NCBI GenBank assembly: GCA_028724245.1
Contig: JAQYDI010000156.1
Location: 1 to 36,333 of the forward strand
Length of the DNA: 36,333 bases
Direction of reading: 5' to 3'
Source: Lachnospiraceae bacterium
Lineage (GTDB): Bacteria; Bacillota; Clostridia; Lachnospirales; Lachnospiraceae
Shown: piece by piece, positions 1 to 6,696 of the stretch
Numbering within the stretch: the stretch's first letter is position 1
Layout of the letters: each line of letters opens with the position of its first letter
Made by a program: the position numbers and the translations under genes
The notes under the pieces: generated by a model
What the model saw: the letters and a program-made list of their open reading frames with translations, nothing else
What the model was told of the DNA's origin: nothing
Databases searched by the model: none

Positions 1-590
1 TGATGGTTTCCATCCGCGTCTGCATAAAAACGGATCTCCTTTGCTTCGGCCAGGATCTTAAGGTCGATCACATAATGGGAAATATAATCGGTATCCGGCA
101 GTTTTCCTGTAACAGGTCTGCCATTTACCCGGTTTTCAACCGTATGATGGAATTCTCCGGAGCGGATCTTTTCTTCCACCGATTTTTTCGACAAGGTGGT
201 TCCGGGGTGCCCCTTCTGCCCGCCGTTTTTCCTGCCGGAAGCCTGTCTTCCGTTATATTCATTTGCTTTCTTTTTTGATGGTTTCTGATCCGTTGAAGGA
301 GGAAGGGAAGAATTATTACTGTCCTGATCGATCATGCTCTGGAGCCGCACATTCTCTTCTTTTAGCAGTGCGTTCTCCGATTCCAGGGAATCTACCTTCT
401 CCTGAAGGCGGGTATTTTCTTCACTAAGGGTGCTGCATTTTCTGGTGAGCGATGAGACTTCCCCTTTCAGGGAACGGATTTCAGATCTTGTGGAAGTTTT
501 TACAGACTTCAGGTCTTTTTCGAGGGAGTCGTAACGTTCCATCATTTCCATGAGATGTTTGTAAATATCTTTTTCATAATTCCCGCCCAT
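1..590 (-). CDS. IS66-family transposase, N-terminal part (cut by window edge)
   Basis: The reading frame is open from the ATG at 588-590 on the minus strand to the first base of the window, about 196 residues with no stop. The N-terminus is a long coiled coil (roughly residues 10-95, rich in E, K, L and S heptads). It is followed by a basic linker with NNSSLPPSTDQKPSKKK and GRKNGGQKGHPGTTL, the signature that precedes the zinc-finger/catalytic part of IS66-type (TnpC-like) transposases. The DDE catalytic domain lies outside the window, so activity cannot be judged. The ribosome site GGGAGGAGG (598-606, read on the minus strand) is 7 nt before the ATG. No IS66 accessory orf (tnpA/tnpB) is visible upstream, so this may be a single-ORF IS66 variant or the end of a rearranged copy. 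Family call is firm; completeness is unknown. Confidence 0.8.
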   Translation of the reverse strand, partial: MGGNYEKDIYKHLMEMMERYDSLEKDLKSVKTSTRSEIRSLKGEVSSLTRKCSTLSEENTRLQEKVDSLESENALLKEENVRLQSMIDQDSNNSSLPPSTDQKPSKKKANEYNGRQASGRKNGGQKGHPGTTLSKKSVEEKIRSGEFHHTVENRVNGRPVTGKLPDTDYISHYVIDLKILAEAKEIRFYADADGNH

Positions 591-605
591 AAGTAAGCCT
601 CCTCC

Positions 606-636
606 CTGTTAAAATCTTCTACGAAGATTTTAACAG
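606..636 (-). promoter_or_regulatory. Hairpin directly upstream of the transposase ribosome site
   Basis: Perfect inverted repeat with 14-bp arms (606-619 and 623-636, arm CTGTTAAAATCTTC) and a 3-nt loop. On the minus strand it ends exactly where the GGGAGGAGG ribosome site of the transposase begins. There is no T-run after the stem in either direction (the T-run lies before it on the minus strand), so it is not a normal terminator. Similar structures in other insertion sequences shield transposase translation from read-through transcripts; that role here is inference. Confidence 0.55.
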
Positions 637-717
637 AAAAAAACAAAAAAGCAAATCATCCGAAGAATTTGATCCGTCAAAACGACAGGGGATAATTGCA
701 TTGAAAAACGTTTTGCC

Positions 718-840
718 TGTGGATAAAGAGGAATGATAAGGATATAAAAAGCATAACAAAAGAAAAAGTTATCCACAATCCGGAAAAACAGGGCTTCCTG
801 AATCCGGCAGACCTAAACAACAATCTCAAAATGTGGACAA
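718..840. other. Two perfect DnaA-box sequences plus one near match in a gene-free stretch
   Basis: The stretch 637-1010 has no gene I can support. It contains TGTGGATAA at 718-726 and TTATCCACA at 769-777 (perfect DnaA-box consensus in opposite orientations, 42 bp apart around an A-rich spacer) and TGTGGACAA at 832-840 (one mismatch). No replication gene is adjacent, so an origin is not supported. They could be DnaA titration or regulation sites, or chance in AT-rich DNA. Confidence 0.35.
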
Positions 841-914
841 CTTCTTTTGAATGACTGAATAAAATCTCTGTTTTGACGGAAAGTTTTTCAGTAATAGCAA
901 ATTTATTAAAAGGT

Positions 915-934
915 ACTCAGCCGTCAGGCTGAGT
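915..934. other. Small hairpin with 8-bp arms
   Basis: ACTCAGCC (915-922), loop GTCA, GGCTGAGT (927-934). On the minus strand it is followed by ACCTTTTAAT, a weak U-tract, so it may act as a second, backup terminator behind the stronger hairpin at 947-977. Confidence 0.35.
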
Positions 935-940
935 AGTTAC

Positions 941-977
941 AAAAAAAGGAATTTCAGATATATGGTCTGAAATTCCT
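941..977 (-). terminator. Rho-independent terminator reading on the minus strand
   Basis: Twelve-bp perfect stem (947-958 and 966-977, arm AGGAATTTCAGA) with a 7-nt loop. On the minus strand it is followed by seven T residues (941-947, the first overlapping the stem). It cannot serve a gene to its right, because none on the minus strand lies within 2.8 kb. The only obvious minus-strand promoter pointing at it is the palindromic one at 1011-1054. Confidence 0.6.
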
Positions 978-1014
978 AAAGTAAATGACATTGGCTCTGA
1001 ACAGTAACGTGTAT
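941..1014 (-). ncRNA. Candidate short RNA between bidirectional promoter and terminator
   Basis: The palindrome at 1011-1054 places a -35 TTGATA (1044-1049) and -10 TATAAT (1021-1026) on the minus strand with 17-bp spacing, predicting a start near 1014. A strong intrinsic terminator lies at 941-977. The product would be about 70-75 nt, with the repeat-end sequence GTTACTGTTCAGAGCCAA near its 5' end and the terminator stem as its 3' end. It contains an ATG that could open a 24-codon frame ending near 917, but with no ribosome site, so I do not call a peptide. Everything beyond the promoter and terminator is inference. Confidence 0.3.
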
Positions 1015-1054
1015 ATTGATATTATATCATTACAATGATATAATATCAATATAC
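1011..1054. promoter_or_regulatory. Perfect 44-bp palindrome carrying a sigma-A promoter on each strand
   Basis: Two 21-bp arms (1011-1031 and 1034-1054) are exact reverse complements around the dinucleotide AC. On the plus strand TTGATA (1016-1021) and TATAAT (1039-1044) are separated by 17 bp, a near-consensus promoter for the DUF3990 remnant/XRE genes. Because the palindrome is perfect, the same promoter is present on the minus strand (TTGATA 1044-1049, TATAAT 1021-1026). The palindrome is also a natural operator for a dimeric XRE regulator such as the one encoded at 1316. Confidence 0.65.
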
Positions 1055-1061
1055 ATCATCA

Positions 1062-1093
1062 CAATGATAATTCAAGACAACGATAATTCAGGA
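1062..1093 (+). repeat. Tandem 16-bp repeat overlapping the ribosome site
   Basis: CAATGATAATTCAAGA (1062-1077) is followed at once by CAACGATAATTCAGGA (1078-1093), 14 of 16 identical. The motif ACAATGATA also occurs in the right half of the palindrome (1032-1040). The second unit runs into the AGGAGGG ribosome site (1090-1096) of the DUF3990 remnant, so a bound regulator could affect both transcription and translation. Confidence 0.5.
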
Positions 1094-1103
1094 GGGCATC
1101 GAA

Positions 1104-1350
1104 TGGGTAAAATTGAGTTATTTCACGGCTCAGATCATATGATTGCAAAACCGGATTTGAAGATGCAGAACCTGCTGATAAAAATATATATTATCCTGAA
1201 TTTATTACGCGCGATTCCGATGCCAGAGAAACATACAGGAATGAAATCCGCAGGAGCCGTTCTTATAAAGATGATATCTTCGTTTTAGATATTATCAGAG
1301 AGGAGATGAAAGAAAATGATCCACGCATACAGCGAATCTTATCTGAATGA
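1104..1350 (+). pseudogene. DUF3990-family gene remnant (internal deletion and frameshift)
   Basis: The frame starting at ATG 1104 encodes MGKIELFHGSDHMIAKPDLK, the typical DUF3990 N-terminus (hydrophobic-YHGS-like motif, then KPD). At about 1155 the homology jumps to another frame, which reads IYYPEFITRDSDARETYRNE, then FVLDIIREEMKENDPRI, and stops at 1350. These are features of the C-terminal end of DUF3990 proteins. About half of the usual 150-170 residues are missing from the middle. The tail overlaps the start of the XRE gene by 35 nt, the sort of coupling seen in two-gene toxin-antitoxin-like modules. DUF3990 has no firmly established activity that I can cite; it is often found beside DUF3791 and/or XRE proteins. 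The AGGAGGG ribosome site is 7 nt before the ATG. Recognition of the two ends is by memory of the family, not by alignment. Confidence 0.6.
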
Positions 1351-1963
1351 TGCAAAACAGAATCTGGCTGTTTTTTTTGATTATGCGATTAAAGACTGCA
1401 GGCTGAATGCGGATTTATTTGCAAAACTGTTCGTTCAATCCGGGTATGCAGATAAATTTGAACGGGGAAATCCGGCGATTGTTTCCGGTATGTCCGGTAT
1501 AGAATTAGCGAAAAGAGTCATTGAGTATGCTGATCCCCATCGGGAACTTCCTGAAAGAATATTTTCCGAAGAACGCTCAGATGTATATTGGGCCGGCTGG
1601 GCATTGGCTGAATATCAGTGGGAGACAGCAAAAAGGTTTAAAGATATTTTTTCAAGAATTGCTTTTTCAGAAATCATATCCATGTATCGTGTATATCACG
1701 AAATGGATATCAGACATTTTATCGAGGATATGAATAAAAAATACAATTCTGCAGAGTGGGAACCCCGCTTGAAGACCATCCGTGAAAATCGCGGAATTTC
1801 ACAGGCAGAACTGTCCAGATTATCCGGGGTAAAGCTGCGTTCGATCCAGATGTATGAGCAAAAAGTCAATGATATTGATAAAGCTCAGGCAGGGACGGTT
1901 TATAAACTCTCCAGAGTTCTGGGATGTACAGTTGAAGATCTGCTGGAGAATCCGGAATCGTGA
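1316..1963 (+). CDS. XRE-type helix-turn-helix protein, partner of the DUF3990 remnant
   Basis: This 215-residue protein has two parts. The N-terminal two thirds begins YSESYLNDAKQNLAVFFDYA and contains a WAGWALAEYQW segment; it is a helical domain found in proteins encoded next to DUF3990 genes. The C-terminal HTH_3 domain (about residues 150-212) reads LKTIRENRGISQAELSRLSG, then SIQMYEQ and ends in CTVEDLLE. It probably binds the palindrome/tandem repeats upstream and represses the operon, and in an intact module would be the antitoxin or regulator. The start at 1316 overlaps the end of the upstream remnant; the AGAGGAGATG just upstream acts as ribosome site. The gene is intact although its partner is broken, so it is now an orphan regulator. 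Function as antitoxin is inference from arrangement. Confidence 0.75.
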   Translation: MIHAYSESYLNDAKQNLAVFFDYAIKDCRLNADLFAKLFVQSGYADKFERGNPAIVSGMSGIELAKRVIEYADPHRELPERIFSEERSDVYWAGWALAEYQWETAKRFKDIFSRIAFSEIISMYRVYHEMDIRHFIEDMNKKYNSAEWEPRLKTIRENRGISQAELSRLSGVKLRSIQMYEQKVNDIDKAQAGTVYKLSRVLGCTVEDLLENPES

Positions 1964-2073
1964 TGAAGATCTGCAGAAAAAACGTGATTATCTCTTGCAA
2001 TATCAGAAAACATGTGATAGTATAAAAACATAAACAGGATTTAATGTAACTATGAATGGCTGGAGGTGAATCA

Positions 2074-3792
2074 ATGGGGAAAATCCTGCTGCCGGTGGGT
2101 GAGGACAACTTTGAACTGCTGCGTAAGAATGGAAGCTATTATATTGATAAGACCGGGTTTATTTCAGAACTGCTGCAGGACAGCTTCAAGGTTAATCTGA
2201 TTACGAGACCCAGACGTTTTGGTAAGACTCTGGCAATGACCATGCTGCAGGCATTTTTTGACATCAGGAAGGACAGCCGTTCTCTGTTTTGTGGGCTGGA
2301 GATTGCCGGAGAGGACCGGCTGTGCAGTGAGTGGATGAATCGGTGGCCGGTATTGTTTCTTACGTTTAAAGATGTGGCCGGCAATGGGTTTCGTTCATCC
2401 TATCATCAGCTGGCGTTCTGTGTATCGTCTTTATGTGTGGAGCATGCTTACCTGATGGACAGCGGTAAAGTTGACAGTGATGACAGGAACAGCTTTGCAA
2501 GGCTGAAGGCGGGAACGGCTTCGGATACGGAACTTCGCAACAGTCTTTTTCTGCTGACACGTATGATGTACATGCATTATGGCAAACCGGTTATTCTTCT
2601 GATTGATGAATACGATGTTCCTCTGGCAAAAGCCAGTGAGTATGGATACTATCAGGAGATGCTGGATGTGATCAGGAGTATTATGAGTTCGTCCCTGAAA
2701 ACCAATGAATTTTTACAGTTTGCAGTGATAACGGGGTGTCTCAGGATTGCAAAAGAAAGTATTTTCACGGGTACGAATCATTTTAAAGTGAATTCCATTG
2801 CCGGGAATCGTTATAAAGACAGCTTTGGTTTCACCCCGGATGAAGTGGGGCAGTTGTTGAGCGATGCCGGTTTTGCATCCCGTAAAGAAGATGTGAAGCA
2901 CTGGTATGATGGATACCGTTTTGGAAATCAGGAGATTTACTGTCCGTGGGATGTACTGAATTATGTAAGTGATCTGGAAAGTGACCCGTTGATGATGCCG
3001 GCGAATTACTGGAAGGACACCAGTCATAATGATATCATCAAATGCTTTATCGGGAAGATGGGTCTGGAGGTTAATGATAAACTGGAACGGCTTCTGGCAG
3101 GAGGATGTGTCAAAGTAAAGGTTAATGAAGACTCCGATTATACTTTATTCAACACCCTGAAAGATACCCGCCCATGTGAAATCGGATACAGCCCGGAAGC
3201 AGCGACAGAAGAAGATTTCTGGAGTGTCCTTTATCTGACCGGTTATCTGACGGCGGCAAAGCCCGGAGATTGTTGTGGGAAACCGGAACCGGGAGAGATT
3301 GATCTGAAGATTCCCAACGAAGAAGTGAAAACAATCTTTCAGGATACGATTGTGGAATGGTTCAGAAAAAGTGTAAGAAGCTGGGATAAAAATACATTGT
3401 TTTCTGCTGTATGGAATGGAGAGGAAGAAGCAGTTACACGGGAGATGACAAAGCTGCTTCGCCGGACCATAAGCTATTATGATTATAATGAAGCTTTTTA
3501 TCATGCCTTTCTTGCCGGACTTTTCAGCGGAGCCGGATATCAGGTGGAATCCAATAAAGAACACGGAGAAGGGCGGAGTGATGTGATCGTCAAAAATTAT
3601 GAGAATGGACAGATCGCCGTTTTTGAGGTGAAACGGTCACGGAAGAAAGAGGAACTGCAGAAAGACTGCGAGCAGGCCCTGAAGCAGATTGATGACAGAA
3701 AGTATGCAGAAGAATTCGCAGAAGAGTATGACCATGTATTGTGCTTTGGAATTGCATTTTACAGGAAACAGTGCAGGGTACTGTTAAGATAA
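2074..3792 (+). CDS. AAA-ATPase-like protein with C-terminal PD-(D/E)XK nuclease domain
   Basis: The protein is 572 residues from the ATG at 2074, chosen because GGAGGT (2062-2067) lies 6 nt before it; an upstream in-frame ATG at 2056 has no site. It opens with LPVGEDNFELLRKNGSYYIDKT, typical of the AAA-ATPase_like family (PF09820). RPRRFGKT (45-52) is the P-loop and ILLIDEYD (174-181) is Walker B. The C-terminus (about 430-572) is a PDDEXK_9-type nuclease-like domain with GRSDVIV (D503) and VFEVKRS (E518, K520). Such proteins occur in many copies in gut Firmicutes and Bacteroidetes; their physiological role is not established, and mobile or defence roles are guesses. It sits alone between the XRE gene and a minus-strand terminator. 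Key residues look intact. Confidence 0.85.
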   Translation: MGKILLPVGEDNFELLRKNGSYYIDKTGFISELLQDSFKVNLITRPRRFGKTLAMTMLQAFFDIRKDSRSLFCGLEIAGEDRLCSEWMNRWPVLFLTFKDVAGNGFRSSYHQLAFCVSSLCVEHAYLMDSGKVDSDDRNSFARLKAGTASDTELRNSLFLLTRMMYMHYGKPVILLIDEYDVPLAKASEYGYYQEMLDVIRSIMSSSLKTNEFLQFAVITGCLRIAKESIFTGTNHFKVNSIAGNRYKDSFGFTPDEVGQLLSDAGFASRKEDVKHWYDGYRFGNQEIYCPWDVLNYVSDLESDPLMMPANYWKDTSHNDIIKCFIGKMGLEVNDKLERLLAGGCVKVKVNEDSDYTLFNTLKDTRPCEIGYSPEAATEEDFWSVLYLTGYLTAAKPGDCCGKPEPGEIDLKIPNEEVKTIFQDTIVEWFRKSVRSWDKNTLFSAVWNGEEEAVTREMTKLLRRTISYYDYNEAFYHAFLAGLFSGAGYQVESNKEHGEGRSDVIVKNYENGQIAVFEVKRSRKKEELQKDCEQALKQIDDRKYAEEFAEEYDHVLCFGIAFYRKQCRVLLR

Positions 3793-3802
3793 GATGAAAA
3801 AA

Positions 3803-3833
3803 CACCCCGCCGCAGAGGTTTTGCAGCGGGGTG
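3803..3833 (-). terminator. Terminator of the minus-strand envelope operon
   Basis: Stem CACCCCGC (3803-3810) pairs with GCGGGGTG (3826-3833), extended by an inner GCA/TGC pair. On the minus strand it is followed by a T-run (complement of AAAAAA at 3797-3802). It ends the operon whose last gene stops at 3860. A second small inverted repeat (3845-3852/3863-3870) overlaps that stop codon. No T-run follows on the plus strand, so it should act poorly for the AAA-ATPase gene. Confidence 0.75.
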
Positions 3834-3859
3834 AAAGGATATCCAGCTGCCGTTTGGTT

Positions 3860-4945
3860 TTACGGCAGCTTAAATTCATACCCCTGACTGCGTGCCTGAT
3901 CGATGAAATCTCCAAGGATTTCTGTATTGGTTTTTGATACGGCGTGGAGCAGGTACAGGGCACCGGGATGGAGGCGGTCAGTCAGTTTTTTAAGGGCTTC
4001 TTCCGGATCCGGCTGTTTGTCGGGATCCCAGTCGGCGTAGGCGAAGCTCCAGAACATGGAATCGTATCCGAGAGACCGGGTTACGGCCAGAGAACGTTCA
4101 CTGAAGATGCCTGCCGGATTGCGGAACAGCGTCATTTCATAATCGTAATGTTCTTTTACATAGTCGTGGAGGCGGGTAATATCCTCAATCTGTTCCTCCA
4201 CGGAAAGTGAAGGCATTCCTTTGGAGGGATGAGACCAGGAATGATTGCCAACCACATGTCCTTCATCGATCATGCGTCGGATCAGATCGGGGTTTTGCTT
4301 TGCATAGGAACCGGTTATGAAAAAGACGGCCTGGCAGTTCTTTTCCTTCAATACATCGAGAATTTCTGCGGTGTAGCCGTTTTCGTAGCCTTCATCCAGC
4401 GTCAGCCAGATCACCTTGCTGTCGGTATCGGAGCCGATAAAGTGCGCATCATAGGAGTCGTATTTTTTCTGGTAAGAAAGAGAACCTTCCGGCTGATTTT
4501 TTGAGTTGAAATTCACGCCCTGTCCCCAGCCCTGAGATTCATTGCTGTAATCGGACCAGTTTTCCTGCCTGTGGGATTCGGACGGAGCCGTTGCAGTTTC
4601 CGCAGCTTTTGTGGTATCCGGCGCTTTTGCAGTTTCTGCAGCCTTTGTACTTTCCGTAGTCTTTGTGCTTTCTGTGGCTTTTTCGCTGGTATCTTCTGTG
4701 GATGAAGCTTTTGAAGCTGCTGCGGATGCATCAGTTTCCTTCCGGCTTTCATCTGTCTGAGAGGCTTTGGATGCATTTCCGCGGCTGCTTTCTTCAGCCT
4801 GCGGGGAAGTGGATGCAGAAGCTGCTGCAGATCCTGCATCAGAAGCAGTTGTGCTGTCTTTTTTTCCACAGCCGGTAAGCAGCATGGAAGAAGACACGGC
4901 AAGTATGAGCACTGCGCACAGTGCATGCTTTAAAAATCGTTTCAT
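3860..4945 (-). CDS. PdaA-like polysaccharide (peptidoglycan) deacetylase, lipoprotein
   Basis: This 361-residue protein has a lipoprotein signal (basic start, hydrophobic segment, lipobox LLTGC with C26), so it should be anchored outside the membrane. Residues 27-125 are a low-complexity spacer rich in A, S, T, E and K with repeats of the KAAETA/TTES type. The NodB domain follows: LTLDEGYENG (181-190, D184/E185) replaces the usual TFDDG and resembles B. subtilis PdaA; GNHSWSHP supplies metal ligands H235 and H239; then FRNPAG (274-279), a WDPDK segment near 305, and LYLLH (H334). PdaA-type enzymes N-deacetylate muramic acid on strands trimmed by CwlD, giving muramic delta-lactam of the spore cortex. 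The amidase gene is immediately upstream (14-nt gap). AAGGAG precedes the ATG by 7 nt. Substrate is inferred, and a vegetative wall role is possible. Confidence 0.85.
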   Translation of the reverse strand: MKRFLKHALCAVLILAVSSSMLLTGCGKKDSTTASDAGSAAASASTSPQAEESSRGNASKASQTDESRKETDASAAASKASSTEDTSEKATESTKTTESTKAAETAKAPDTTKAAETATAPSESHRQENWSDYSNESQGWGQGVNFNSKNQPEGSLSYQKKYDSYDAHFIGSDTDSKVIWLTLDEGYENGYTAEILDVLKEKNCQAVFFITGSYAKQNPDLIRRMIDEGHVVGNHSWSHPSKGMPSLSVEEQIEDITRLHDYVKEHYDYEMTLFRNPAGIFSERSLAVTRSLGYDSMFWSFAYADWDPDKQPDPEEALKKLTDRLHPGALYLLHAVSKTNTEILGDFIDQARSQGYEFKLP

Positions 4946-4959
4946 AAATTCAGCTCCTT

Positions 4960-5718
4960 TCAGCTTTCATTTCCTTCCCGGCCTTCTGTCAGATAATGCT
5001 GGATCCCGCGGGCAATTCCTTCGGCAATTCTGCTTTGATAATCATCTGATAACAGCAGCGGCCGTTCTATGTCAGAAGTCAGAAAGCCGGCTTCGATCAG
5101 GCAGGAAGGAATCCTGCTTTTCCGTACGACGTAAAGATCGCTTTCTCCTTTCACTCCCCGGTCTCTTGCGCAGGTTTCATTTACCGTTTCACTTTGAACT
5201 GCTTCTGCCAGCTGACGGCTGCCGGGGCAGGCGGAATCGTTGCAGTAACATTCAATACCGCTGGAAACCGTATCCTCGTCAACGGCATTCAGATGGATGC
5301 TGAGAAACAGGTCAGCTTTTATCTTTTCCGTCAGTTTTACCCGATCTTCCAGACTGATATAGGTATCATCATCTCTGGTGGTAAATACGCTGCAGCCCCG
5401 GTCGGTCAGCAGTGCGCGCAGCTTTTCGGTAATCTGCAGATTGATATCTTTTTCATAAATGCGGCCAAGAACCATCCCCGGATCTTCTCCTCCGTGACCG
5501 GGATCGAGAATAACGGCTGTATTCAGCAGCGGTTTGTCATCCTCATTGTTATCGGAAGAATCCGCAGCCATGGTCCGAATTCCTGCGGCAGAAAGGTCTG
5601 TATCTGCTGCGTCTGCGGCGGGCAGGAAAATGTTCTTTCCGGAAATCTGCCCGGACAGCATGCAGACGGTGAAAAAGAGTGTGATACTTACAAGAAACAA
5701 TTTACGTAATTTTTTCAT
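4960..5718 (-). CDS. N-acetylmuramoyl-L-alanine amidase, CwlD-like (Amidase_3)
   Basis: This 252-residue exported protein has a signal peptide or N-terminal anchor at residues 5-25, a polar linker to about 65, then a single Amidase_3 domain. The zinc and catalytic residues are all visible: H75 in LDPGHGGEDPG, E89 in IYEKDINL, H142 in FLSIHLNA, and catalytic E209 in CLIEAGF. It removes the stem peptide from muramic acid in peptidoglycan. There are no extra SH3, SPOR or LysM binding domains, which fits a CwlD-type enzyme. It lies between the unknown membrane protein gene and the PdaA-like deacetylase gene, an order consistent with joint synthesis of muramic delta-lactam. GGGAGG is 6 nt before the ATG. 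A general daughter-cell-separation amidase is the alternative. Confidence 0.88.
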   Translation of the reverse strand: MKKLRKLFLVSITLFFTVCMLSGQISGKNIFLPAADAADTDLSAAGIRTMAADSSDNNEDDKPLLNTAVILDPGHGGEDPGMVLGRIYEKDINLQITEKLRALLTDRGCSVFTTRDDDTYISLEDRVKLTEKIKADLFLSIHLNAVDEDTVSSGIECYCNDSACPGSRQLAEAVQSETVNETCARDRGVKGESDLYVVRKSRIPSCLIEAGFLTSDIERPLLLSDDYQSRIAEGIARGIQHYLTEGREGNES

Positions 5719-5737
5719 TTGCGGCCTCCCGGTTCAA

Positions 5738-5765
5738 TACTGTATTTATTTACTTTAATACAGTA
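5738..5765. promoter_or_regulatory. Inverted repeat in front of the amidase gene
   Basis: TACTGTATT (5738-5746) and AATACAGTA (5757-5765) are perfect 9-bp inverted arms with a 10-bp AT-rich centre, 13 bp upstream of the amidase ribosome site in the 105-bp gap after the membrane protein gene. It could be an operator for the response regulator or an mRNA hairpin. I see no convincing promoter of its own here. Confidence 0.4.
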
Positions 5766-5823
5766 AAGTTTAACAGAGAGGTGTCTCACAAATGTCCGCT
5801 GAATGTTTCTGTAATGTAAAATA

Positions 5824-6693
5824 TTACGGTGATAAAAAGTTATTTTCCACTTCGGTTTTCGATTCTGCATTGAGAATGGAAATGGAAAGGGAACAGTGGA
5901 TGGGTGAATCCTCTTCCGGCTTTTCTTTCTCTGTTTCTTTCTCTTCCTCTGTCTCTCTTTCAGCAATCACATCGGTTCCGGGGTACATCAGTACATTCAA
6001 TATGTAGTCATAATTATCAAAGGCACAGATGGTACGCTCTGCTTCTTCCTGTATGGAAACGGGTTCCTGATCCAGTTCCAGATATTTCAGGTATTGATAC
6101 AGGACATCAGCCGGCTGCATCAGTGAGGAGCGGTCTTCGGTATTCCAGAAGGCATTCAGATACAGAATCTGGCCGGTGGCTGAATTGACATATGCAGTAA
6201 TCGACAGGTTGGAATTGCCTCCGGAGACGATCCAGCCGCTGTAATCGGAATTCAGAAGAGAAGAATCAGTGGTCTTTTTTTCATCCGGTGACCAGGGAAT
6301 TCCGTGTTCCACTCCCTCGTAGGTGTAGTTTTCGCTGGAAAAGAGATCCGGAAGGATATGGAGCTCACACAGCTGATCGATCTGCTGATGAGTGACCTGA
6401 AGCAGCTCTTCTGTTGTCAGCTGGCCCTTTTCCGGGGTATAGGTCAGCCAGTAATCCAGATCGTATATTTCAAAGCTGTAGCTGGAGGCCACCTGAAGCA
6501 GTTTTTCTGCTGAAAATTTCCGGAAGCCTTTACTGTCGGGAAGCTCGGAAACGACAGGCAGGGTCAGGGTTTCTGTTTTGCTAAAAAGCGCGTCCTGTTG
6601 TCTGTCCAGAAAAAATCCGGGAAGCAGAAAGCCGCCGACCGCAAAAAGACCGGTAAAAAAGAGCAGGAGAAAACAGGCAGTATATTTTTTCAT
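5824..6693 (-). CDS. Membrane-anchored protein of unknown function, linked to a two-component system
   Basis: I do not recognise a named family. The protein is 289 residues: one N-terminal hydrophobic segment (about 5-29, no lipobox cysteine), then an extracytoplasmic domain, then a very acidic/basic low-complexity stretch rich in E and K (about 247-263), and an ordinary C-terminal tail. The segment ITAYVNSATGQILYLNAFWN resembles the strand-turn-strand of PepSY-like folds, but this is only a look-alike. It begins 3 bp after the histidine kinase stop, with AAGGA inside the kinase's last codons, so the two are very likely co-translated. Position between a sensor kinase and two wall hydrolases suggests a sensor accessory protein (in the manner of YycH/YycI) or a wall-enzyme partner. 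Both are inference. Confidence 0.7.
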   Translation of the reverse strand: MKKYTACFLLLFFTGLFAVGGFLLPGFFLDRQQDALFSKTETLTLPVVSELPDSKGFRKFSAEKLLQVASSYSFEIYDLDYWLTYTPEKGQLTTEELLQVTHQQIDQLCELHILPDLFSSENYTYEGVEHGIPWSPDEKKTTDSSLLNSDYSGWIVSGGNSNLSITAYVNSATGQILYLNAFWNTEDRSSLMQPADVLYQYLKYLELDQEPVSIQEEAERTICAFDNYDYILNVLMYPGTDVIAERETEEEKETEKEKPEEDSPIHCSLSISILNAESKTEVENNFLSP

Positions 6694-6696
6694 AAT

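Noticed and set aside
917-988. 24-codon peptide inside the predicted minus-strand RNA
   Set aside because: An ATG and open frame exist but there is no ribosome site, and the frame runs through the terminator stem.
4513-4926. Minus-strand frame of L/Q/K-rich repeats inside the deacetylase gene
   Set aside because: It is another frame of the low-complexity spacer of the lipoprotein; the repeats follow from that spacer.
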